DNA from: Sphagnum compactum
Taxonomy: Eukaryota; Bryophyta; Sphagnopsida; Sphagnales
Assembly: GCA_965153455.1 (NCBI GenBank)
Contig: OZ234497.1
Location: 15,927,872 to 15,991,871, forward strand
Length of the DNA: 64,000 bases
Reading direction: 5' to 3'
This document shows positions 48,407-59,935 of the stretch, in pieces; position 1 is the stretch's first letter; each line of letters starts with the position of its first letter. The notes under the pieces were generated by a model. That model did not search any database. It saw only the letters and a program-made list of their open reading frames with translations, and was not told the DNA's origin. A program made the translations under genes and the position numbers.

Positions 48407-50504
48407 ATGGCTTACACCTGCTCCGCCTCCCTCGGCCCTGACATTGCTGGCCCGCAAGGAACTGCTTCCGCTCACGCATCCTCATTACCTTTGCCCCCCT
48501 CTGCTACTGCATCCTCATCGCGAGTCTTGGTAATAGGCAGGGATCGGCCTTCTGCACAGGGTCGAAGAGCCGAAATCTTCACCTCCGAAAGATCGACGAC
48601 GCCTGCGGGCTTGCCCCCTCTTTCTTCTACGACTTTACCTAGTGTGTCCGGCTGCGGCAGCCATGGACAGTCCCATCGCAAGAAGCCGAAAGGTGGACCT
48701 CACGCTGGTCTAAAGTGCCAACATGAGAGTAGTCGCAGAAACCTTATCAGATTCGAGGCTGGAAAAATGAAGCAGCCAACCGCTAAGAAGCTGCAGGTAG
48801 TCGAGGAGGAGGTAGTTTTCCAACCGCCTCTGGGATGGCCATTCTCAGATGCTGCATCTCACGATTTCCGGGTTATTGAGAGCGTGGGAAGGAACAGGAA
48901 TCTGGAGAGTCTATTCCTGAGGAGACAAGAGCAAGGAGTGATTGTAGGTGAGGACGAGGAACCCTTGAATAGCACAGGGGCAAGGCTCTATTCCAGTTGG
49001 TTTGCACCACCAAGGGACGAGGAGGAGGAGGATGCGTTCATTCCAATGTTGAGTGTTGCTTCTCAATCCACCCCACCTCCTAGGCAAAAGCAGGAAAGCT
49101 CCGAGCGGGATAATTTCTATGCCAACTCTGGCTCTGCAATTCGCACTTTAAGAGAGGAGCTTCCATGCTTGTTCTACAAAGATCTCAGTTTTGACATCTA
49201 CAGGTATCCTCTCGATTTAATAAACTCTTTTGCACTATGTGCGCAATAGTGTTTTTCTCCTTAACATCAATCAGGCAGGTGGCTTTTTTGTCAGCATGCT
49301 CATCACTGAGCCAACCATTGAGTGGTGAGAGATATTCGCAAGATTCCTGTTTTTGGTCAGATAATCATGTCCTAGAGATGGTTGGTGCATTTGAGAGAAA
49401 CACTTCTTGTCATATGTATATTCAATCCTCAGCAACTTTGTTGCATTAGAGGATGAGCAGTGATCAAGCACTTGCTCTTGTGAAATGCATGTGTGATACC
49501 AAGTTTAGGTTTTGGTTTGAGCAACTCCGCCAAATTGCAGAGATTTTGTATAGTATATTGCTGGTGTGCTGCTCCAGAAGCATGCCAGTGAGTCTGCCTT
49601 GCTTTGAATAACCATCTGCCAGAGTACAAACTGGTATCCTTGGTGAATGTGCTCTGGTTTGGCTTGAAAGTAGATATTGTGATTTCTTGGCTGCTCCTTG
49701 CACCTAAATGTCTGAGTTTATTGTCTCATTGTTGGTGTGAGTTTAAATGTTGCTTAGGGAAGGCAGGAGACAAAACTAATGTACTCCTTTCTCATTTTAA
49801 AAATCTCTCTCTGGCATTGCCTCATGTACAATATGGAAGACATTCACTTCCACTGAGTTTATTCTCAGTGATGCCAATTTTAGCTCATTTGATTATATGG
49901 CTGTTGTTGCATCAGCTTATGGTTCCAGATTTGTTGTGAGTATCCTTTGGTTGGTAACTGATTGTGGTAATGTTTGTGTTGCAGAGATGATGTGGTATTC
50001 CGTGACCCTATGAATACCTTTGAGGGCATAGATAACTACAAGCTTGTTTTCTGGGCTCTACGGTTTCATGGTCGTATCTTCTTCAAAGCACTATGGGTAG
50101 ATATAGTTCGGGTTTGGCAGCCATCAGACAAAGTGATCATGGTGCGGTGGACTGTCCGGGGCATCCCTCGTGTACCATGGGAAGCTCAGGGTCATTTTGA
50201 TGGAACCTCAGAATACAAGTTGGACAAGGATGGAAGAATATATGAGCACAAGGTGGATAATGTAATCATGAATTCACCCCCAAAGTTCCAGCCACAGTCA
50301 GTTTTGGATCTAGTAAGGGTAGCAGGAGGCCACACAACCCCGACTCCTTCTTTCTTTCAGAGAGCTGGAATTTTTTTCTGCTTGTTGTCTCCATACTTGC
50401 AGCAATTCACATGGGTCCGTTTTTATTGGGCATTGAAGAGTACATTAGCCTTAACCAGTGCTGGTGACTGGTGCAGTGAATTGGTGCCAAGCCTCAATTC
50501 CTGA
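48407..50504 (+). CDS. Plastid DUF2358 / NTF2-like protein
   Basis: Two exons (48407-49203 and 49985-50504) join in phase 2 and give 438 residues. The N-terminus (MAYTCSASLG..., rich in Ser, Ala, Pro and Thr) resembles a plastid transit peptide. A long low-complexity linker of about 180 residues with acidic runs (EDEEP, DEEEEDAF) follows. The conserved domain lies at about residues 240-405: AIRTLREELPCLFYKDLSFD, DPMNTFEGIDNYKLVFWALR, RVWQPSDKVIMVRWTVRGIP, RVPWEAQGHFDGTSEYKLDK and YEHKVDNVIMNSPP. The plant-type tail reads VLDLVRVAGG, then FTWVRFYWALKSTL. The biochemical role of DUF2358 is unknown; the fold resembles NTF2. The N-terminal extension is longer than I expect for the family. An in-frame ATG at 48230 would add 59 residues. 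Confidence 0.85.
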
Positions 50505-51493
50505 TTTTTTTGTCAAGATGCTGGAACCAGCTGCTGCAGGAAAAATCCAAACTCTATGAAAATGTCAACAGCTTGTTTCCTGTGTATCATAAAGAGTGGA
50601 GGACTGCTCTGCAAAATTGTAAGCAGTGGTGCCTTCTGTGACAAGGAAGGCTATGGTTACCTCCTTTGCTTGTACATACTAGACAGGGTCAGATGATTGA
50701 GCAGGAACTGGAACTGACAGTTGCTTGAGCTGTGATTTCATGCAAGATGAGAGCAAAGATGCTAATGTCCTCAGCTTTTTCAGTGCTCTTCATTGCAACA
50801 AGTTGTGCTTTTCACTTTTGTGAGCAGGACTGTGAGTACCATGTGAGCAGGACATGTGAGTACCAAGTGTCCCATCCAGAGCTGAATGGGACACTTGGAT
50901 GCTGGCTAGTAATGTGAGGCCCATAGTTTTGTGTTTGTATTGTGGTGTGAGTATGCCTTATCCCCTCTCGGAAGGACAGTGAAATTCCACTGGGTGTGGG
51001 GTATAAGAAGTTTATTGTAGTGATGGTTGCTATTATTGTAATGCAAGAGTTCATATGTGGGTGTTCTTGCATACCCAAGACATCTTACTTACTGTATTTG
51101 TCTAAGTGATGTCTCCTCCTGTGCCCAGTGAGGCTCTTACTGGCAAGCAGGGATGATGTCAAGGATTCAGCAAATGCATGATCTGCCAGGAAAGACTGTA
51201 GAGTGTGGTTACCCTGCTGTTCAGGAAGTTACAGTTGAGGTGGAAAGACACCTAGTATGGAGCTGTTATGAAATTTTTGATAGAGAAAAATCTAGAGACT
51301 GATTTCATCCTCCCTTTATTGGAGAGAGTATGGTTTGCAGTGGATATAAAGGTTTGAATTGCACAGTGTAGTGTCCTGCTTGAACTCTGGACTGATTCAA
51401 GACATGAGCCTTGATCTTGTCAATGTTGCAAAAACCTGGAAAGTGACTTGATGTGTATTTTTTGGGGGTGGTGGGGCTTTCTGTACATTGTTC
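50505..51493. other. 3' flank of the DUF2358 gene
   Basis: Probably 3' untranslated region and spacer. A near-duplicate GACTGTGAGTACCATGTGAGC / GACATGTGAGTACCAAGTGTC pair lies at about 50828-50872. No gene was recognised. Confidence 0.4.
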
Positions 51494-51690
51494 CATAATA
51501 TTACATACTTATCTACACCGATAGTTGGAAGCTGCTGATCAAGTCAGTGGGTAGTCCTGGCAGCTCATGTCACAGCTATTCTTGATGAAGGTAATGGTTG
51601 GACACTCTCTGATCAACTGCAGAAGGTATGACTGCACTCTTTGTCATGTTACCTTGAAATTGGTTTTTTGGAGTTTCCTCTGCAATTTCA
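51494..51690 (+). repeat. Dispersed repeat family R2, copy 3
   Basis: The core shares ACTTATCTACACC, GTCAGTGGGTAGTC(C/A)TGGCAGCTC, GATGAAGGTAATGGT, TATGACTGCACTC and TGTTACCTT with copies 1 and 2, in the same order. As with copy 1, it lies in sense orientation downstream of a gene. Confidence 0.75.
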
Positions 51691-51977
51691 TAAGTGAAAA
51701 TATATATTGTTCCTTAACCTTGGCCTAAAAGAGGAAAGGTTAGGAGCTGACTGGACTAATCATGTTTAAGGTGAGAATTTATACAACAAACAATTCATTG
51801 TTCATTGAGGAGCATATAGGGTAGCATAGAATTCTTCTGATCATCTGGCAGGCAGCATTTGTAAATGCTTCATGTGGGGGAGGTGGTTGTAAATGCAGAG
51901 CTTTGCAGCAATACTGAGGTGCATTTGCAATTGCCCAAATACACATGGTTACATGTACATGGTAGTTTCAAAATGGT

Positions 51978-52282
51978 ACTGGTTGTTTGTTGAAGGTCTG
52001 TGAACAAGAGATGAACATCCCTCGTTCAAACTGGTTGTTGTTGAAGGTCCCTGAACAGGCATATGAACATCATCACTGTAAATCATACTGGTGGTTGTTG
52101 AAGCTCCCTGGAGGTGCTTATAAGCATCACTGTTGTTTTCACTTTTGTTTTTGGCAACACTTGAACTTCTTCTTTGAGACTTTTTTTGACAACCTTTTTT
52201 TTCTTGAGCGCATACTTGAAGAACTTCTTTGAAACTTGTTTTTGACAACCCTTTTTTTTTCTCGAGGGCACACTTGAAGAAA
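51978..52282. repeat. Two adjacent minisatellite blocks
   Basis: Block 1 has three units of 52-57 bases starting at 51978, 52030 and 52087, each ACTGGTTGTTGTTGAAGGTCC(C)TGAACA...GAACATC-like. Block 2 (about 52176-52282) has two units of about 57 bases with TTTGACAACC, a T8-9 run, C(T)TGAG(C/G)GCA and ACTTGAAGAA. Open frames on the minus strand simply mirror the repeats. Confidence 0.8.
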
Positions 52283-52289
52283 CCCTTTT

Positions 52290-52740
52290 CATTTTCTCTC
52301 GCTTCAGGCTTTTCTTAATTTTTTTTTTCTCTTAAATTTACTCATATTTTCAATTTCATTCCTGGGAGCTTCTTTGATTTTCACTTGTCCTTTTAACTTG
52401 TTTTCCTTTTTCTTTCTTTTCTAAGGTTTTTCATTTTTTCTTGTTTTTATTCAAGTGGGTTTCTCATTTGTTCTTAGTTATTTCTTTTCTAGTTTTTAAA
52501 TTTTTTATTATTATTAGGGCTTTCCATCTTTTTTTTGGCTATTTTTCTTAAAGCTTTATTTTAAGGTTTCATTTTAAGGTTTTTTGGGGGCTTGTTTTAG
52601 GATTTATTTTTGGGGTTTCTTTTATGGTTTTTTTAGGGATTTTAAAAAATTGGTCTTGGGGGTTTAAGCTAGTGATTTTATAAGGTTTCTTTAAGGCTTG
52701 TTTTAGGCTTTTCTTGGGGGATTTTTCAAGCGCTTACCAT
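52290..52740 (+). other. Strand-asymmetric T/G-rich tract
   Basis: About 450 bases in which the plus strand is nearly all T with G and little A or C, passing from TTTTC-rich to TTTTGGGG/GGTTT-rich sequence. It lies upstream of the first modelled exon of the unassigned gene and may be intronic or promoter sequence. The skew alone is not evidence of function. Confidence 0.6.
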
Positions 52741-52927
52741 GACCAAAAGGGGCAAGAACATATTTAAGAAGTGTTAGAATGGAACAAGCACGAGGAGCAC
52801 ATGTGTTTATAAATTCTTATAATTGTCTTTGTATGTATGTTTGTTTGTTTGTTTTTGTTTTGTTACAAATCCAAAAGAAATGTTAACAAGGTTTTTGGTG
52901 CAGTGAAGGTTATGGTTTGGGGAGGAC

Positions 52928-55778
52928 ATGTTTTGCAAATCTTTCGTTGATTCATCCCAATTGTGGTATGAAGGAAAGGTGGGAACATGAGTTGTTCAAA
53001 TCCACAAATCCATAGAGTTTCAAAATGTGAAACTCGAACATGATAATTCACATTGAAGAAACTGATTCGTTTAATGAGGAAATTGAAGAAAAAATATATA
53101 TAATAAAAGAAAGGGAGAAGTTTGATACAAAAGTGGGGAGTCCATGAGAGTGGGTAGGATTAGAGTAAAGAGGACGAAGAGTTTAAAAACAATTACAGCT
53201 TACTTTTGAGTAATGTTTTAGTTGGTGGAGGTTCATTCTCTCATGCTTAAAGATGGAGGATTGTGTTGGTTTGAAATATTCCATGAGAATGGTGAGTAGT
53301 TATGATTAATTTGTGTGTTCTCCTTTCATGTCATGAGACTTTCATGATTAGTTGTGTTTCTTTTGTAATTGTTTTTGTTCAAATTCAACACAAATTTTGT
53401 TTCTTGTTCATTTTTTGTTCCTAGATCATCTATATACTTCATTTCTTTTCTTACGATCTTTGAAATTTCATCTTCATCCTCACATTTTGATTAATACATG
53501 CAAAACATTTAACATGCTTAATACCACTAGAATGTTACACTGCATGCAAATATAATGCATGTTGTCGACAACTCATTGTATCATTGTTCTATTTGTCATA
53601 ACATTGGTGATTGCTCTCAGCCCTCTATGTTTTACTTCACACAAACCCATTCTGGTAGCAATTTGAAGTTGGAATTGTAAATTCCATTATTGCAGAAGAA
53701 TTGGATTTTGTTAGGACTACTGGGAATAAGTTCATCAATGCAGGGACCAACAGGTATGAGGCAGATACATGGAAGAAGGATAATGTTTTGGCAGAGGATG
53801 GTAATGACAATTTTGACCTTGATGATGATTTTGCAAAGAAATTGGGTGAGTTCTTTTCTTGACTCTGGTAAGTTGTTTTGTAGGTGTATGATAACAGAAG
53901 AGGAAAGCAGCTAAGTAGGTCAAATGTTGGTAAAAGAGTTTTGCTTCAACCTCTAATTGTTTCTGGACATATGATGGATATGCTCTAAAATAACGTGTGT
54001 GCTTACTTCTTCTCACTGTGCTCAATTTTGAGAAAGTCTGTGCAACTGTATATAGAGAACTGTCATTTGCTGAGATTCCATCACTGGCTGCATTCTGAAC
54101 TTAATTGCTCCTTGCCATGAGCATTGACTACTCACTGCCAGAAACTAGTTCCCAATTTGGTCTCTTACAAGTGACTACAGTTTGAACCATTTTATACTGC
54201 TCTTCGGATGCTTTGTCTCTTCTTGGGACTTGACTGGTGGACTATTCACCAAGTTGGATTTCTTGTTGAGGTTGGAGCTAAAGAGAGATTTTGTTCTCAT
54301 TGGCATTTTGCAGTTTCAGTGACATACGGGAAGGGCTGTTGCAACAAATTGCAAGCAAGCATGTAAGGCTATAGGCTGAATGAGTGGTGCCTACTATATT
54401 CTTTCACATACTGGACAAAGTTTTTCAAACATTCTGGGGTTTTAAGATCTTGAATTATGAAATTGTACCTATGAGATGGGTGGGTAAACTTGCTTCAGTT
54501 GTGGTGGCAGCTTGATTTGGCTTTGCCTTTGGTAGAGTGGCCTGAGCACAGTGGCAGCTTGATTTGGCTTTGCCTTTGGTAGAATGGCCTGAGTACAGTG
54601 ACTCCTTGCAATTGCATACAAAGGTTTCTTCCCTTTTCTTTCCCTTTCTTTGTTCCATAATTATGGGTTGGCAACAGGCTTGATTACTGCACACAGATCA
54701 TGAAAGAACTGTACCAGGTTTAACTAGCCAACTAGGGAAGGACACAATGGCATTGCTCCTGTCCATGTTTTCCTGTCTTGATGTTTGTAATCTCAAGACT
54801 GCCTCAGACCATGTGCATTCTCTTTCGAAAAGACAAAAGAGTCCCTCTGCTCATCAATCTTGTGTGCAAGGGTGTATTGAAAACTGCAGTTTCTAACTGA
54901 GGTATTTTGCCTTCTTCCTCTTGCCATCCATGCTGCTTAATCAAATCAACCCATATGGTATAAAAAGATTGTACAATCATTTGATACACAAAACAAGTAA
55001 ATCCCTAATAAGAAGAATAAACTATGAGAAAATTGAAGCAAGTAATCAAAAGTTGTACATATCATTTTGGCTTCAATAACCACCCTTTGATAGGAACAAG
55101 GTTTTAAACAGAATACAATTATTTGAAATACAAAACACAAGTTAAATCAATACATAACAAGAAGAATATAACTATGAGAAAATTGAAGCAAGTAATCAAA
55201 AGTTGTACATTTCCAATCCAAAACCTTTTGTGCAAGGGTGGGTATATGGTATCAATGTTCCACAAATTTCATTTTAACAAAACAGTGTCAATTACAAAGG
55301 CTGTCAATCGGAGAACAAATGACACAGATGCTCACCAACCAACAATAATGTAATCTCAACTTAATAAAACAGTGTGAATTCACAAAGGCTACCTCTCTCA
55401 ATTCACGAACAAACAACACGGACGGTGACCAGCCAACCTATCCTGGTATTTTCATTACTTCAGGAGGATAGAGAGAAACATAAACAAGGAGAAAGCTTTG
55501 ACATGTAAAAAGAAAGCAAAGAAACATAATGCATTTCAGCATGCCTTTCAAGTTCCATTTCCCAAGTCTAGTTCTTCATTTTCATGTCTTGTTCCAAAAA
55601 AATGGGTTTGAATGTTCTACTCTGATATTGACACATCCCACACACAATGTTTACTTCTTTTCTTATCTTGCTGCAGGAACTGAAGTTGAAAGTCCAGAGA
55701 TTGAAGGGTAATACCTGTTGTGATGTCACTGTAAGAGTACCATCCAAAATTCTCAGAGAATGGCTTGTGTACAGATAG
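52928..55778 (+). CDS. Unassigned small multi-exon gene
   Basis: Six exons with GT-AG borders and fully compatible phases: 52928-52978, 53222-53291, 53696-53845, 54314-54362, 54678-54717, 55677-55778. They give 153 residues ending at a TAG. Readable segments are WYEGKLVEVHSLMLKDGG, LCWFEIFHENEELDFVRTTG, NKFINAGTNRYEADTWKKDN, the acidic patch EDGNDNFDLDDDF, MLDYCTQIMKELYQ, and a C-terminus CDVTVRVPSKILREWLVYR. Aromatic-rich beta-like sequence comes first, then acidic sequence, then a charged helix. I do not recognise a family. The 5' end is uncertain: Met at 52928 is the first in frame, but an acceptor at about 52908 could join earlier exons. The gene converges on RRP45, whose stop lies about 200 bases away. 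Exon 4 (54314-54362) is the weakest. Confidence 0.5.
54504..54597 (+). repeat. Two-copy 47-bp tandem repeat
   Basis: Units 54504-54550 and 54551-54597, starting GTGGCAGCTTGATTTGGC, differ at two positions. They lie between exons 4 and 5 of the unassigned gene model. Confidence 0.9.
54975..55211 (+). repeat. Two-copy tandem duplication with a period of about 150 bp
   Basis: A block of about 85 bases ending CTATGAGAAAATTGAAGCAA then GTAATCAAAAGTTGTACAT occurs at about 54979-55062 and again at about 55123-55210. A second pair follows at about 55270-55400, sharing TAA(C/T)AAAACAGTGT(C/G)AATT(A/C)CACAAAGGCT-like sequence. The last intron of the unassigned gene is therefore built partly from nested duplications. 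Confidence 0.8.
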
Positions 55779-55984
55779 CAGCAATGGGTCCTTTACCACA
55801 TTGGCTTTCAAGTAAATTAGAGTAAGATCATTTATCCTCTACCTTCAAGACAAAGCACTCAACACAGGGCCATAACTTCCATTTTCCTCACCCCGTATGC
55901 ATAACATCCAGTCGGTCTGGAATAATGGAAGACATCTCTTACCCATAAAAAGAAGGCTAAAACTGTTGAATGGATTATGAGAAC

Positions 55985-58900
55985 TCAATCTTTGACAACA
56001 GCACCTTTCTTCCTGTTCTTAACTTTCTTCTTCACAGCAGCAAGCAAGTTGAGTGGAGTATCAATTGGAACTGCTTCAGTAACTTGTGATGGATCAGTAG
56101 CAGCACCTGATAGAGTTTCTGCTGTTACAGATATTTGATTTCCTAAATCACCCCTCAATCCTTCTTCCTCCATAGCTTCAATGTCTGAACTCCTAGGAAA
56201 AATAGGCCCCAGTGGTCGGCTTGCCTTATCTTGATGCTGAGAAGAAAGTTTTGCATATACTGTGGCAGCAGCTATTTGGCTGCCTTGAATTTGATGCTGC
56301 AAAGGTGTGGCCACCACTTCTCTAGGCTTCTTTTGCAATGAGATGCTCTCCTTCAACATTCCTTTGGCAACCTTGTCAAACTCAACCAGTGCCTCCAAGT
56401 CTGCCATAAAATTGATAACCTTGTCACTGCTAGGATTTGTCACATTTACAACTCCCACCTATGTATTTCTCTACTCTGATTCCCTTAAAATCACATGCAT
56501 TTTACCTCAAACATTACTTAGGAATACATTGAAGTAGGATACTTATGAATATAACATGAACTTTTACTCTGATTAGAGCCCAGACTGAAGAAATACACAC
56601 CGAGAGGATGGGCAGAGTCCTTTCCCACTGCTTTCAGTGATGTTGACTTTGTGTCTACCCTGCAGCATAGACATTAAAACTTTCTGAGTGGAGGCCACAA
56701 ATACCCAGAGCAACTCCAGTCAGCTCCACTGCTCAACAGAACTCTGATCTGTCCTCCATATGAATGCATCCCTCCACTGATAATAATAAAAAATAACTAT
56801 CATTACTAACATCCAAGTTCACATGCTTTCACATGGGCCATCCATATGACACCAAAAAAACTACCAGACAGAAGCTTTGTTGAGGGTCACTATTAGCAGC
56901 TGTCACAAATCTGGAGCATTAGGATGTTAAAGAGACCATGAAGAGACAAAGATGAAGTATCCATACCAGCCAGACATGCCTCCCTCAAACATAATTTCAC
57001 TCTGTTCGGTCAAAACAGCAACTTTTGGCTTCTCTTCCTTGTGCACTTCAACCCTTTCCTGGTCATCATCCTCACCATTCTGCTTACAGTTGGAGGCCCC
57101 ATCCTCATGCCTGATCTCACCTTCTTCCAAGACTTTGACTGCACCTAACATTACTGTATCCTCCTTGCTCTCAGTAACTGTGCTGTTCTCAATTGCATCA
57201 TCCATCTCCACTTCTCTTTCTGTGACTCCGGTATCAACAATGGCACCAGCATGAGACAAGGCTGTGAAGTTATGATGTCTTCGTATCTTCCTTTGTGCCC
57301 TTTCTGTTTCATGAACTTCCACCTGATACACAATCCCATGGCATTGGTCTCACTTAGTGTTTATCTTCAAGGACACTTCAGGAAAAAATCCATTATGTTC
57401 ACCTTTCATCAGCATCCATCTACTTCAGCAAAACAATCTCAACAGTGGGAAATGCTTATTGCAGACAGAATTGGAAAGACTGGGATAACAGAAAGATACC
57501 ACTTTCTTAAGAGTTTCGGTTAAAACAGCAGCCTTTGTTGATGCAAACCTAAGGCAGCGCATAAGCTCACTGGCAGACACCCCCACACCACCCCCTTTCT
57601 GCACTGCACAAACTTCGCCATGTATGTTTGTTGTAATTGTCAACCGGCCCCCCATCACCAATTCTTCTTTCAAGCTCGGATCCAGTACCTGTACAAATGC
57701 TTGTCCTGTGAGCAACATGCAGAAATTAACAAAGTCTCTTAATCTTTCACACCAAGCAGCAATTGGAACAATGCCAAAAGACTCACCAGGAGATCTCCAT
57801 CACCCAGAAAAGCGAATGTGACTGCAATTGGCAGATGATGAATACTCAATGCCAATGGCTCACGTACCTGCAAAAGCACTACTCAATTGTTTAAAATTAA
57901 CACAGAATAGATGTTAATCATATCTGCCCACTGGAATCAATGTTGAGATACAACTTAAGTTTGCAGATTTTATGAGCAATTACCAGTGAAACACAGACTG
58001 TCATGACAAGGTCATATCCATCACTGGCCCACCTAAATAGATTAAAGTGACAGAAAAATACATGGATAACAAGTCAGTAAGAAATTGGAGCCAAACCTCA
58101 GGAGGGTGCACAATGATGTCTTGGCCATCTGGCCCCCCTAACGTGCACTCTGGCCTTCGGAAAGAAAGCAGTGCTGCAAGTGCCGCCAGATTTGCTGCAT
58201 CAATCAGATTCCTGACCACCCAATCCTCAGCTCAAATTAGAAAAAAGTTGCAAAACCAACCTTGCAATCCGGTTTGCTCCTTTGTCAAAACATCTCCATG
58301 TCTGGAAACCTCAAAAAACCCATGCTATCTGATCCAAAGATTTTGAACTTAAAGTTGTCCGAAGGAGCATTATGGCTTCTTCCTTAAACCATTCCGGTAA
58401 ACAGACTGCATTATGGGTTCTAGATTCAGGAGTAGAGATGATCAAATACCCGCCATTATCAAGGATATGGATGTCTAGTCGAATTGCCCAGACAGACCTG
58501 CCTGCCAGCACACACAGTGACTCTGTATCCACTGCTTTGCTCTCCCTGCACTCACGTGTCAAATAAGATGAAGCTTCAATGAACAGACAAGTTCTCAGAC
58601 CATAATCTACTTGCCATAATGAGAGATGGAAGAATGAGCAGTCAGTAATTTCTACTGCCAAGTTGTAAGCTAGACAACACTACCTTGCCATAGTCAAAGA
58701 TGGAAGAATGAGCAGTTGGCAATTTCCACTGCCAAGTTATAACCTAGACAACAATACCTTGAAAGCCCATTCTGGAGGAGAGAAGAAAGAAGGCTGTGAA
58801 ATTTTGAAAGCATTTTAGCTGACTGATAGATACCTACCTCAAGCCACGGTCGATAATGCGGCCAAGCTCCACAGCCATCTCTCCAGGCCGACCGGGCTCA

Positions 58901-59428
58901 AACCCTGGGTCAGCCATGGGCGAAAACTCTGTGAAAATGGCAAGGGTTCCTTCATTGGGGCGGTCTGGATAGGGTTGCACCAGCTGGGCACTCACCACCG
59001 CAAGCACCCTTGTCTGCCCTAACTGCACCTCGGCTGAATCATCTCTGCAAATAATAATATTTTTTCGGGCTTTCCTTTACAGCAGAAACAAGAAGGAAGG
59101 TTTGGAAACTAAAAAACCAAAGTAATAATTCTTCTACTGTTGTTGTTGTTGATGATACAGAAAAAAAACTGCAAAATGCGTGGAAGCAACGGATTCTTTC
59201 CATTCTTTCTTCGTTGCTTGAAGAGAATTTTTTAAACAAGGGTTCAGACAGCTGCTCCTGGAAGCTAGAACAACGGAAACAAAAAAACATACATACATAC
59301 TTGGAGAAATTGATAACCAGGCGACGGAAATCGAACGGCGTTCGACCATCGATGCGTTGATTTTCCCGCAGCGCTGCTTCGATGAACTGCTTCTCGTTGA
59401 TACTCATACGCACCGCACCCATTGCCAT
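55985..59428 (-). CDS. RRP45: Exosome complex subunit RRP45 (CER7-like)
   Basis: RRP45 is one of six RNase PH-fold ring subunits of the RNA exosome, which processes and degrades RNA 3' to 5'; the Arabidopsis homologue CER7 also affects wax synthesis. Nine minus-strand exons (59428-59301, 59044-58838, 58545-58450, 58211-58097, 57867-57787, 57688-57503, 57322-56967, 56659-56599, 56458-55985) give 567 residues. Conserved stretches are ALRENQRIDGRTPFDFRRL, EVQLGQTRVLAVVSAQLVQP, PMADPGFEPGRPGEMAVELG, AVDTESLCVLAGRSVWAIRL, NLIDAANLAALAALLSFRRP and LALSIHHLPIAVTFAF. Beyond about residue 300 comes a plant-type acidic tail, ending in the basic KKKVKNRKKG. Two donors for exon 8 are possible; the one after 56599 keeps frame. 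GTG triplets upstream are not used as starts. Confidence 0.93.
58610..58757 (-). repeat. Two-copy 74-bp tandem repeat in RRP45 intron 2
   Basis: Units 58610-58683 and 58684-58757 share CTTGCCATA and GATGGAAGAATGAGCAGT, plus CTGCCAAGTT(G/A)TAA(G/C)CTAGACAACA, with about ten differences. The repeat lies in the intron between the exons ending at 58838 and starting at 58545. Confidence 0.88.
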
Positions 59429-59716
59429 GTTTTTTCTTTCTTCTACTTCCTTCACTCTCCCCTCCCTGTTTCACTCTCCTCCTCGTTCCCTCATAACCGC
59501 AACAACACCATCACCAGCTTCAAAAAGCAAAAAAGACACACACCCAAACAAACACATACAAACTCAAAATTTCTTTTTGAATCCTTCCTTCGCGCTCGAT
59601 CGATTCCTCAAGAGTCGCGTGATTCTCTCTGTTCCTCCCATGGGCTCTCGCTCACGAGCTCTCTCGTACGTGAGCTCAAAGATCGTTCGTTCTGCATGCC
59701 ACGCACGAACTCAAAG

Positions 59717-59736
59717 ATTAGGGTTAGGGCTAGGGT
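59717..59736. promoter_or_regulatory. Telomere-like TTAGGG/AACCCTAA motif upstream of RRP45
   Basis: GATTAGGGTTAGGGCTAGGG lies about 290 bases upstream of the RRP45 ATG. Read on the coding strand it is AACCCTAA-type, like the telo-box found in promoters of plant translation and ribosome-biogenesis genes. A role is inferred from that precedent. Confidence 0.45.
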
Positions 59737-59760
59737 GTAGATTCAGAGATTTTACATCCT

Positions 59761-59935
59761 GAAATCACTCGAATTTATCTTATTTTGATTTCTAAGAAAC
59801 TTTAATTCAAAAATTTGCTGAAATCACTCGAATTTATCTTATTTTGATTTCTAAGAATTTTTTATTTAAAAATTGCTAAATTCACTCGAATTTATCTTTA
59901 TTTGATTTTTAAGGAATTTTTATTTAAAAAATAAA
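59761..59935. repeat. Three-copy tandem repeat, unit of about 58 bp
   Basis: Units start at 59761, 59820 and about 59877. Each has (A/T)TCACTCGAATTTATCTT, then ATTTGATTT(C/T)TAAG(A/G)A and a TTTAATTCAAAAA/TTATTTAAAAA end. Divergence increases in the third copy. They abut the telomere-like motif and mark the border between the gene island and AT-rich sequence. Confidence 0.88.

Noticed and set aside
55677-55711. Alternative reading of the last unassigned exon ending GTEVESPEIEG with an early stop
   Set aside because: The phase entering from exon 54678-54717 supports the other frame, which runs on to ILREWLVYR and a TAG.
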